Source: TMED8 sp964468005
Lineage (GTDB): Bacteria > Pseudomonadota > Alphaproteobacteria > Rhodospirillales > Casp-alpha2
Direction of reading: 5' to 3'
Length of the DNA stretch: 10,746 nt
Assembly (NCBI GenBank): GCA_964468005.1
Contig: CAYXUT010000103.1
Location: 1-10,746, forward strand
The notes under the pieces are model-generated. The model ran no database searches. It was not told where the DNA came from and saw only the letters and a list, made by a program, of their open reading frames with translations. The first letter of the stretch is position 1. Every line of letters starts with the position of its first letter. The position numbers and the translations under genes are program-made. Shown in pieces: positions 1 through 6,192 of this stretch.

Positions 1-1180
1 TCCGGTCGTAGAGATTGGGCTCGATGTCGCCGGCGATTTCTCCGTAGCCGCCGCGCACATAAAGACGGACCTCATCGGGGACCGTGCCGAACCGCTCCCG
101 GCCCTGATCCTGGGCCATGACGTTGAGGACGGACTGGGTGACGATGTACTGGGCGAAGGGGCTGACGACAATAGGGTAGCCCAGGTCTGCGCGAACACGT
201 CCGGCTTCCTCGAGAATTTCCTCCATGCGGTCCTGCAGTCCAACCGTTTCCAACTGCACATGCAGGTTTGAAATCATGCCGCCGGCGACTTGGTGGTGGA
301 AATGGAACTCGTCATATTCCAACGGCGCTCCGGTCGGCTTGCCCTCACGTTCGGCTATGTAAGCCAGGCGCTCGGCAACCTCGGTAATGATGTCGAGATC
401 GATAACAACCGCATAGCCGCGCCGGCGGCAATTACGGGTGAACAGTTCCGTCGGCGGATGGGATGCGGCATTGGCTAGGGTCGACGTCGCGGTGTGAACC
501 GAATCAACGCCATGCTCCACCGCCTGCAAGGCCGCATAGGGGCCAAGCCCCGACAGGCAATGGGAGTGCAGTTGCAGGGGCACATTGCCTGTGACCGCCT
601 TCATGGCTGGAATCAAGGTTGCCGCGCGCTCCGGGGTCAACAGGCCGCTGGGGTCTTTCAGGAAGACGGCATCGACCCCGATGGTCAGCAGTTCCTGCGT
701 TTTCCGCGCATAGTATTCGTCCGTATGGACGGGGCTGACCGTATAGACCAGTCCCGGCACTGTGTAAATTCCATGGCTGCGCGCCGCCCGGATGGGAATC
801 TCCAGGTTCCGGATATCATTCAAGGCGTCATAGACCGTGTGGTAGCGCATGCCGTTGGCGGCGAACCGTTGGGCCGCCAATTCCACAACGTCGTCGGCAA
901 AAAATTCGAATGTGAACAGGCTCTGGCCGCGAGTGTGAATGATCAGCGGGGTTTCCGTGACCCAGCTGTTGAGAATGCGCATGCGCTCCCAGGGGTCTTC
1001 GCGAAGGAACCGAACACACACATCAAACACGGCGCCGCCGACCAGATCGATGGCCTCAAACCCGGCCCGGTCCAGACGCGGCGCGATGTCCTTCATCATG
1101 GCCGTGGTCATGCGGGTCGCCCACAGACACTGGTGGGCGTCGCGGAGCGTCACGTCAATCAATCGTACATTGCGGCTCAT
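1..1180 (-). CDS. Biotin-dependent carboxyltransferase, PycB/OadA type (3' end outside window)
   Basis: This is the carboxyltransferase subunit of a biotin-dependent carboxylase or decarboxylase: it moves CO2 between carboxybiotin and a 2-oxo acid such as pyruvate or oxaloacetate. The 393 visible residues form an HMGL-like TIM barrel plus the start of the PYC/OADA domain. The opening TLRDAHQCLWATRM (residues 11-24) is the family signature. Expected active-site residues are D14, Q17 (substrate), R84 in TRGQS (substrate), K175 in FLKDPSG (the carbamylated lysine) and metal ligands H205/H207 in LHSHCLSG. Ser340 in VVSPFAQ stands where the family usually has the catalytic Thr of VTPxSQ. ATG at 1180 is preceded by AGGGGA and lies 24 bases after the biotin carboxylase stop, so the two are cotranscribed. 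OadA and PycB proteins run about 470-600 residues, so the end is missing, and a C-terminal biotinyl domain cannot be excluded. Loops KDPSG and HSHCLSG differ from the common KDMAG and HTHxTSG, so the substrate may not be pyruvate. Confidence 0.93.
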   Translation of the reverse strand, partial: MSRNVRLIDVTLRDAHQCLWATRMTTAMMKDIAPRLDRAGFEAIDLVGGAVFDVCVRFLREDPWERMRILNSWVTETPLIIHTRGQSLFTFEFFADDVVELAAQRFAANGMRYHTVYDALNDIRNLEIPIRAARSHGIYTVPGLVYTVSPVHTDEYYARKTQELLTIGVDAVFLKDPSGLLTPERAATLIPAMKAVTGNVPLQLHSHCLSGLGPYAALQAVEHGVDSVHTATSTLANAASHPPTELFTRNCRRRGYAVVIDLDIITEVAERLAYIAEREGKPTGAPLEYDEFHFHHQVAGGMISNLHVQLETVGLQDRMEEILEEAGRVRADLGYPIVVSPFAQYIVTQSVLNVMAQDQGRERFGTVPDEVRLYVRGGYGEIAGDIEPNLYDR

Positions 1181-1204
1181 TCGTGGCGATCCCCTAAAAT
1201 CCGT

Positions 1205-2551
1205 CTACGCGTCTAAAAAGTCAGTTTCAATCCAGCGGGTGTGGACGTGGCCTGCCTTGAAATCTTCATGATCAAGCAGCGCCCGATGAAAGCCGAGCGT
1301 GGTTTCGATGCCGTCGCAGTGAAATGAATCCAAGGCCGCTCGGGCCCGGGACATGGCGTCTTCCCGGTCGCGGCCGTGGATGATCAACTTGGCGATCATG
1401 GAATCATAGAACGGTGGCACCACCAGTCCTTCCGCCACCGCGCTGTCCAGGCGAATGCCCGGGCCGCCCGGTGGCTGCCACGTGTCAAGGCGCCCCGGCG
1501 AGGGGCGAAAATCGTTCCGCCAATCCTCCGCATTGATGCGGAACTCCATGGCGTGGCCGCCCACGGAACTTTCTGCGGCAAACTGTGATAACGGGGTGCC
1601 ATCGGCGATCAGGAACTGGGCTTTGACCAGGTCGACGCCGGCGAGGGATTCGGTGACCGGATGTTCGACCTGAATGCGGGTGTTCATTTCAATAAAAAAG
1701 GCTTCATCGGTGCCCGGCGCCAGAATGAACTCGACCGTCCCCGCGCCTTCGTAGTTGATGCCTTCCGCGAGGCGTTTTGCAGCGTCGAGAAGCTTTTTGC
1801 GCAGGACACCCCCAACCGCCGGGGATGGGGATTCCTCAACCAGTTTTTGATGCCGGCGCTGGACCGAACAATCCCGCTCGTCGAAGACCAATGCCCCGCC
1901 CTTGCCGTCCCCCAGCACCTGGACCTCAATATGACGCACGGTTGGGGAAAAGCGCTCCAAGTAGACGGCGCCGTCACCGAAGGCGGCTTCGGCCTCGCGT
2001 GTCGCCTGGGTGAAGCTGGAAAGGAATTCGGTTTCTTTCTCGACCACCCGCATGCCCCGGCCCCCGCCACCGGACCGGGCCTTTAGGAGCAGGGGGTACC
2101 CGACGGTTTTGGCGGCTGCATACGCGTTCTCCGCCAAATCGAAAGCGCCGTCCGAGCCGGGAACGACCGGCACGTCGAATTGGACAGCCATGTCCCGTGC
2201 CTTCGCCTTGTCCCCCATGACTCCGATGACGTGGGCGGCGGGTCCGATGAACTTCAGCCCATTCCGCTCGCAGGCCTCGGCGAAAGCGGCATTTTCCGAC
2301 AAGAACCCATAACCCGGGTAAACCGCATCGCAACCGGTCTCGGCGGCCACGTGCAGCAGGATCTCGGCCAAGAGATAACTTTGATGGCTCGGTGGCGGCC
2401 CGATGCACACAGACTGGTCGGCTTCCAACACATGGGGTTGCCGATGATCGGCCTGGGAGTGGACACTGACGCTCTGGAGGCCCAGATCACGGCACACCCG
2501 GACCGCCCGATAGGCGATTTCCCCCCGGTTGGCGATCAAAACCCGTTTCAA
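1205..2551 (-). CDS. Biotin carboxylase subunit (AccC-like)
   Basis: This ATP-grasp enzyme uses ATP and bicarbonate to carboxylate the biotin of a carrier protein. Its 448 residues match the usual AccC length. It opens with MKRVLIANRGEIAYRAVRVC. The ATP lid KARSGGGGRGMRV starts at K157. RDCSVQRRHQKLVEE spans 226-240, with K236 and H207 matching E. coli K238 and H209, and E274 matching E276. EMNTRIQVEHPVTE (288-301) carries E288, N290, R292, Q294 and E296 at E. coli numbering, and R338 in MEFRIN is the bicarbonate/biotin arginine. All catalytic residues are present, so the enzyme should be active. The start is TTG (2549-2551), chosen because GGGAGG lies five bases upstream and MKRVLIANRGE is the normal AccC N-terminus; the ATG at 2580 is out of frame. 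It heads a two-gene minus-strand operon with the PycB/OADA-type carboxyltransferase. No AccA or AccD is seen, so acetyl-CoA carboxylase is unlikely. Its carrier is probably the BCCP at 3641-4117. Confidence 0.96.
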   Translation of the reverse strand: MKRVLIANRGEIAYRAVRVCRDLGLQSVSVHSQADHRQPHVLEADQSVCIGPPPSHQSYLLAEILLHVAAETGCDAVYPGYGFLSENAAFAEACERNGLKFIGPAAHVIGVMGDKAKARDMAVQFDVPVVPGSDGAFDLAENAYAAAKTVGYPLLLKARSGGGGRGMRVVEKETEFLSSFTQATREAEAAFGDGAVYLERFSPTVRHIEVQVLGDGKGGALVFDERDCSVQRRHQKLVEESPSPAVGGVLRKKLLDAAKRLAEGINYEGAGTVEFILAPGTDEAFFIEMNTRIQVEHPVTESLAGVDLVKAQFLIADGTPLSQFAAESSVGGHAMEFRINAEDWRNDFRPSPGRLDTWQPPGGPGIRLDSAVAEGLVVPPFYDSMIAKLIIHGRDREDAMSRARAALDSFHCDGIETTLGFHRALLDHEDFKAGHVHTRWIETDFLDA

Positions 2552-2654
2552 TTGTTCCTCCCGAACCTGGTCGTTGTCATGATCCCAGTTGGCTGTGAAT
2601 GCATATTCTTAATGAACTCAACCGATTATACGGCGAAAAACGGCAACACCTTAA

Positions 2655-2673
2655 CGTCTCGTATATCAAGACG
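2655..2673. promoter_or_regulatory. Imperfect inverted repeat CGTCT-N9-AGACG, possible operator
   Basis: The 19 bases have matching five-base arms CGTCT and AGACG around a nine-base AT-rich centre; 12 of 19 positions agree with their reverse complement. It lies just upstream of the minus-strand TATAAT at 2625-2630, where a regulator could act on carboxylase transcription. Five-base arms arise by chance fairly often, so this is only a candidate. Confidence 0.25.
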
Positions 2674-2714
2674 ATTGATTTCATTTATTTCTCATATCAT
2701 AGTGGGCGCGACGG

Positions 2715-2729
2715 CTTGAAACTGTCAAG
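2715..2729. promoter_or_regulatory. Inverted repeat CTTGA-N5-TCAAG, possible IclR operator
   Basis: A 15-base element with perfect five-base arms, CTTGAAACTGTCAAG, sits 33-47 bases before the regulator start. Another TTCAAGG follows at 2738-2744 and another TCAAG lies at 2666-2670, so the half-site recurs in this short region. Size and location suit an autoregulatory site for an IclR dimer. No consensus is known for this regulator, so the assignment is inference. Confidence 0.3.
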
Positions 2730-2761
2730 CGCGCCGGTTCAAGGTTGCCCGCGGAGCCCGT

Positions 2762-3628
2762 ATGAGAGAGGAAAAACTAAGCCTGAATGTCGTGTATGAG
2801 GCGGATGGAGGACGCGAGAACTCGTTTCTCAGCGACGCCAGTGAGCGCTACATCCGACTCAACGAATTGGGCGTCACCGGCAAGGCGTTTTCCATATTGG
2901 AAACAATAACGGCGAGCCCCCGCCCTGTGGCCTTGGCGGAGATTATCCGCATGACCGGCATTACCAAGCCGACCGCGCACCGCATCGTCACCCTGCTCAT
3001 GGATATGGGAATGATCGAACGCGACATTGCGGGACATGGATTGGTGGAGGGCGCCAAGATGATCGCCCTGGCCCACCGGACGCTGGCCGCCGCCGCGCCC
3101 AGGTCCTTTCGACGCGCCGTCCTCCATGGCTTGTCCGAGGAGGTTGGAGAAACCTGCAACTACGGTGTGCTCAGCGGTGCCGAAGTCATCTATCTGGATC
3201 GCGTCGAGGCCAAATGGCCCTTGGGATTGCGGTTTGAAACCGGGAGCCGCGTGCCAGCCCACTGCACGGCCATTGGCAAGCTTCTGCTATCCCGCACCGG
3301 AGAAGCGGAACTTGCTGATCTTCTCGGTGCCTTTCCCTTGAGCCGGTATACGGACAACACCTTGACCAACGTGGAAAGCTTGATGGACGGTTTGCAAACC
3401 ATCCGCCGCGATGCCATCGGCACGGACGATCAGGAATTCATGAACGGCGTCGTTTGTGTCGCCGTACCCGTGGAGGACGCCGGGGGCGTTTGTTATGGCG
3501 GCATCGCGGTTTCCGCGCCGGAAGCCCGCATGAGTTTGAACCAGGTTCTCGGCTTTGTGCCGCAAATGATGCAGGCGGCGCGGCGCCTCGCCAACACTTA
3601 TCGGTCGCCCAGGCCGGTTGAAGACTAG
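2762..3628 (+). CDS. IclR-family transcriptional regulator
   Basis: A ligand-sensing DNA-binding protein of 288 residues. An N-terminal extension of about 36 residues precedes a winged helix-turn-helix (about 37-92): VTGKAFSILETI leads in, LAEIIRMTGITKPTAHRIV is the helix-turn-helix, and the recognition helix is near 68-79. The C-terminal effector domain (about 105-280) shows family landmarks: IYLDRVEAKWPLGL, GSRVPAHCTAIGKLLLS (161-177), DDQEFMNGVVCVAVPV (222-237) and GGIAVSAPEARM. IclR regulators usually control catabolism of aromatic or small organic acids and bind the pathway substrate or an intermediate. The ATG at 2762 has GGAG five bases upstream. It is divergent from the carboxylase operon and 12 bases upstream of the BCCP gene, so it probably autoregulates and controls the carboxylase. 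As the only regulator visible, it may also act at the 7273-7431 promoter. The effector is unknown. Confidence 0.95.
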   Translation: MREEKLSLNVVYEADGGRENSFLSDASERYIRLNELGVTGKAFSILETITASPRPVALAEIIRMTGITKPTAHRIVTLLMDMGMIERDIAGHGLVEGAKMIALAHRTLAAAAPRSFRRAVLHGLSEEVGETCNYGVLSGAEVIYLDRVEAKWPLGLRFETGSRVPAHCTAIGKLLLSRTGEAELADLLGAFPLSRYTDNTLTNVESLMDGLQTIRRDAIGTDDQEFMNGVVCVAVPVEDAGGVCYGGIAVSAPEARMSLNQVLGFVPQMMQAARRLANTYRSPRPVED

Positions 3629-3640
3629 GGTGGAACCCCA

Positions 3641-4117
3641 ATGGCACTGAGTTACAAGGAAGTTACTGAAATCCTCAAAATGGTGGACGCCTCCGATTGT
3701 CAGGAAGTGGTGGTCGAAGTGGAAGAGACGCGTCTGGTGGTCCGAAAGGGTGGTGACTCGAGTTCCGTCCCGACGACCTTGGACACGAGGCCGGGACCGG
3801 AAGAAACGCCCTCCGCGGCCGGTGATCCGGGTCCCGCCCGTCCGGTTGCTAAGTCGAATTTGAATGACGCGGACGGAGGCTATTATGTTAACGCACCCAT
3901 GGTTGGCACTTTCTATCGCCGGCCCTCGCCGGACGAAGCTCCGTTCGTCAATGTAGGAACGAAAATCGCCGCCGGGGACGCGCTTTGCCTGATCGAGGTC
4001 ATGAAGCTGTACACGACGATCGAGGCCACCTGCGCTGGTGAAGTGACGGCCGTCCTAGCGGAAGATGCGGCGCTGGTGGAATTTGACCAGCCGCTGTTTG
4101 TTATCCGTCCTGACTGA
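3641..4117 (+). CDS. Biotin carboxyl carrier protein, AccB type
   Basis: This small protein carries covalently bound biotin between biotin carboxylase and carboxyltransferase. Its 158 residues have the three-part AccB plan: an N-terminal helix-strand segment (1-37, YKEVTEILKMVDASDCQEVV), a flexible Pro/Ala/Gly linker (38-80), and a biotinyl domain (81-157). APMVGTFYRRPSPDEAPF (85-102) contains the protruding thumb typical of acetyl-CoA carboxylase carriers and absent from many pyruvate-type carriers. The biotin-accepting lysine is K122 in IEVMKLYTTIEA; the common motif is EAMKM or EAMKL, so Val replaces Ala and Tyr follows Leu. The ATG lies 12 bases after the regulator stop, with AGGGTGG as ribosome site, so the two are one operon. 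It is presumably the carrier for the divergent biotin carboxylase and carboxyltransferase, a mixed pairing. It could instead be a second housekeeping-type AccB, but no fatty-acid gene is nearby. Confidence 0.93.
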   Translation: MALSYKEVTEILKMVDASDCQEVVVEVEETRLVVRKGGDSSSVPTTLDTRPGPEETPSAAGDPGPARPVAKSNLNDADGGYYVNAPMVGTFYRRPSPDEAPFVNVGTKIAAGDALCLIEVMKLYTTIEATCAGEVTAVLAEDAALVEFDQPLFVIRPD

Positions 4118-4163
4118 GGCGTCGGTTTATGGCCGGTTTATAGGCCGGGCTGACATTCTCCGC

Positions 4164-6065
4164 CTAATCGACCTGACGTCCCTTGGTGGAGAAAGCATAC
4201 ACCGCACCGACCACGAACATACCTCCGGCAGCATACAGGTATTGAATATCCAGGGTCATGCCGAGGAAGCCCAAAACGGCAACGACAGCAAAGAACCAGC
4301 GCTCCCATCCCACCAAGTGCCGGCAGATATAGCCGTAGGAGGCGATAGAAACGGAACATTGGATAAATATCACCTTCAAAATCGCCGGGATGACATCCCA
4401 GGTCATGTTGGGAAAGCTCATCAACTCCGGCGAAAAGACGAAGGCGAAGGGAATGATGAAGGTCGTCATGGCGATCTTCATGGAATCTTTCGCTGTTGCC
4501 AGGAATGACGCGTCTGCCAGTTTCGCGGCAGCCAGAACGCTGACCGCCACCGGTGGCGTCAATGTGGAAAACACCGCAAAATAGAAAACAAAGAAATGCG
4601 CCTGCAAGGGGGGCAGGCCGATTTGCTGCATGAACGGCACCAGGGCCAGGGCGACGATAATGTAGGCAACCGGCGTCGGCAGACCCATACCGAGGATCAA
4701 GGAAACGACCATGGCACCCATGAGCAGAACCAGTTGGGTGTCCGGCAGGTATTGAATGAGTACCGATCCGAGGCGTCCCGATAGATTGGTCGTCAGCATC
4801 ACCTGGCCCAGGGGTCCGACGGCGATCAGCAACAACGACAAGATGGCGACCAGATAAAACCCTTCTTCGACCGCCGCATATAACTGCTTCAAGGTCGGAC
4901 GGAAACTTCCTTGAAACATGCATAGGCCAATTGCCAGAATCACTCCCCACATGCCGGCGATGGCCGGTGAGCGGTAGCCTAGAAGCAGCCACAGGACGAC
5001 CCCGAAGGAGATAACGAACGTCGGCATCAAGCGGATGATCCGAGTCGTGTCCACGGCTTCTACGAGTTTCGGTAACTGATTGCGTTTCGCATAGGCGATG
5101 ACGGCAATGGAGACACCGACCAGATAAAGGAGTCCGGGTATCATCGCCGACAAGGCGACGTCAATATATGGCTTATTCAGGAACGAGGCGATAATGAAGG
5201 CCGCCAAGCCCATGATCGGCGGCATGATCTGTCCGGCCGTCGAGGCCGTCGCCTCAATAGAGCCGGCCATGGAATTGCTGTAGCCATATTTTTTCATCAT
5301 CGGAATGGTCAGGCGCCCGGTCAGGACTACGTTAGAAACGGCTTGCCCCATGATCGAGGCGACGATGCCGGAACCGATGATGGCCGGGCCGGCGGCGCCG
5401 CCGGCGACACGCCGGCCGGTTAATTTGCCGATGTCGAGCACCATGTCGAGCATGCCCACGCCGAGAAGTATGGCCGCGTATATGATGAGGAAATAGACGG
5501 AGTCGGCGGCTACCTGGGCTAGATAGTAGAAGCCCTGATTGGTACCCAGCCCGATGTAGTTCATGACGAAGTTGTGGTCGTACTCCGGCGTCGTGAACAA
5601 CGGATTTTCGATCAAATACCCGAGGAAAAAATAAGCGATCCCTATGCTGATGATGCTGGTCAACAACAGTCCCCAATGGATGAGCGTCAGCGCCAGGATG
5701 GATACGGTCATCAACCAACCGAAGATCATATCGGTCTCATTGAAGAACGGCTGCGTTTGCTCCAGCGCCACGGCGTTGATGCGCATGTACCCCATGGCGA
5801 TAGTGCTGACGACAAGGGCAAGGACCGTGAAAATCAAACGAGCGCTGAAAAACCGTCGAACAGCCCCTTCGATCTGTTCGTCACACAGGTTCCGGACTGC
5901 GATAAGACCCGTCATCATGCAGGTGCCCAGAATAAAATTTGAATAGTGCTCAGAGGAATTCTTCAGAAACCCAAAGGCTGCGAAGCCAATATAAATAGTG
6001 AGAACCGTGCCAATGGCCAGAAATGGAATGTCAGCAGCTGTTCGGAGTTTTTTCCAGACGGTCAT
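4164..6065 (-). CDS. TRAP transporter permease, fused 4TM/12TM (DctQ-DctM) subunits
   Basis: The membrane channel of a sodium- or proton-driven TRAP importer, in the inner membrane. Its 633 residues fit the fused TRAP permease family, in which the small DctQ-like part (about 1-180, four to five hydrophobic segments) is joined to the large DctM-like part (about 185-633). Landmarks in the large part are GPAIIGSGIVASIMGQAVSN (226-245), TIPMMKKYGYSNSMAGSIEA (253-272), GQIMPPIMGLAAFI (278-291), LGMGLPTPVAYI (458-469) and HFFVFYFAVFSTLTPPVA (490-507). These are the glycine/proline re-entrant motifs of the family. ATG at 6065 has AAGG eight bases upstream. It follows the TAXI receptor gene on the same strand, separated by 127 bases containing a hairpin. 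Fused permeases usually pair with TAXI receptors, as here. The TMs are complete and no frame break is seen. The 3' end is convergent with the BCCP gene, 46 bases away. Confidence 0.96.
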   Translation of the reverse strand: MTVWKKLRTAADIPFLAIGTVLTIYIGFAAFGFLKNSSEHYSNFILGTCMMTGLIAVRNLCDEQIEGAVRRFFSARLIFTVLALVVSTIAMGYMRINAVALEQTQPFFNETDMIFGWLMTVSILALTLIHWGLLLTSIISIGIAYFFLGYLIENPLFTTPEYDHNFVMNYIGLGTNQGFYYLAQVAADSVYFLIIYAAILLGVGMLDMVLDIGKLTGRRVAGGAAGPAIIGSGIVASIMGQAVSNVVLTGRLTIPMMKKYGYSNSMAGSIEATASTAGQIMPPIMGLAAFIIASFLNKPYIDVALSAMIPGLLYLVGVSIAVIAYAKRNQLPKLVEAVDTTRIIRLMPTFVISFGVVLWLLLGYRSPAIAGMWGVILAIGLCMFQGSFRPTLKQLYAAVEEGFYLVAILSLLLIAVGPLGQVMLTTNLSGRLGSVLIQYLPDTQLVLLMGAMVVSLILGMGLPTPVAYIIVALALVPFMQQIGLPPLQAHFFVFYFAVFSTLTPPVAVSVLAAAKLADASFLATAKDSMKIAMTTFIIPFAFVFSPELMSFPNMTWDVIPAILKVIFIQCSVSIASYGYICRHLVGWERWFFAVVAVLGFLGMTLDIQYLYAAGGMFVVGAVYAFSTKGRQVD

Positions 6066-6110
6066 AGTGTATGCCTTGAAGGGGGGCGCGTCGCCGAGCG
6101 AAAGTACAAG

Positions 6111-6171
6111 TCAAAAAAGAAAGGGGAGGCGAAGCTTTCCGGTCGAAAAATTACCGGAAGCCACGCCTCCC
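6111..6171 (-). terminator. Hairpin plus U-tract between TAXI receptor and permease genes (attenuator or partial terminator)
   Basis: Read on the minus strand, GGGAGGCG (6171-6164) pairs perfectly with CGCCTCCC (6131-6124). After a small internal loop, GC pairs with GC and TTCCGG pairs with CCGGAA, closing an 11-base loop. The stem is followed at once by CTTTCTTTTTTG (6123-6112), a rho-independent terminator arrangement. It begins 21 bases after the TAXI receptor stop (6193-6195) and ends about 46 bases before the permease start. It probably lets only part of the transcript reach the permease gene, or protects the receptor mRNA 3' end, giving more receptor than permease. Such spacing of binding-protein and permease genes is common in transport operons. 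Confidence 0.75.
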
Positions 6172-6192
6172 TGAATCAGATGTTCGACGATC

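Larger units (their letters stand above)
2552..2761. promoter_or_regulatory. Divergent promoter region between biotin carboxylase and iclR-family genes
   Basis: This 210-base AT-rich stretch separates two divergent genes, so it must hold the promoters of the carboxylase operon (minus) and the regulator-carrier operon (plus). On the minus strand a perfect TATAAT lies at 2625-2630, about 75 bases before the biotin carboxylase start, but no convincing -35 box sits at normal spacing. A TTGACA on the minus strand (2723-2728) has its nearest -10-like TATGAT (2696-2701) 21 bases away, too far for a standard promoter. For the regulator gene, GGAG lies five bases before the ATG at 2762. Two imperfect or short inverted repeats are listed separately as possible operators. 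IclR proteins commonly bind between themselves and a divergent target, which fits, but promoter positions here are inferred. Confidence 0.6.

Noticed and set aside
494..1216. 240-residue open frame on the plus strand
   Set aside because: It lies antisense to the carboxyltransferase, whose minus-strand translation carries clear family motifs; long antisense frames are expected in GC-rich genes.
1205..4117. Naming the carboxylase an acetyl-CoA carboxylase because of AccB/AccC similarity
   Set aside because: No AccA or AccD is seen, and the partner is an HMGL-fold carboxyltransferase of the 2-oxo-acid type; gene symbols were left empty for this reason.
4118..4163. Possible bidirectional terminator between BCCP and permease genes
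   Set aside because: Only a four-base GGCC stem and a short CGGTTTAT direct repeat are present, with no T-run on either strand.
4138..4992. 284-residue minus-strand frame in a different phase from the permease
   Set aside because: It overlaps the permease coding region, has Arg/Gly/His-rich low-complexity content and no membrane pattern; the other frame shows the TRAP motifs.
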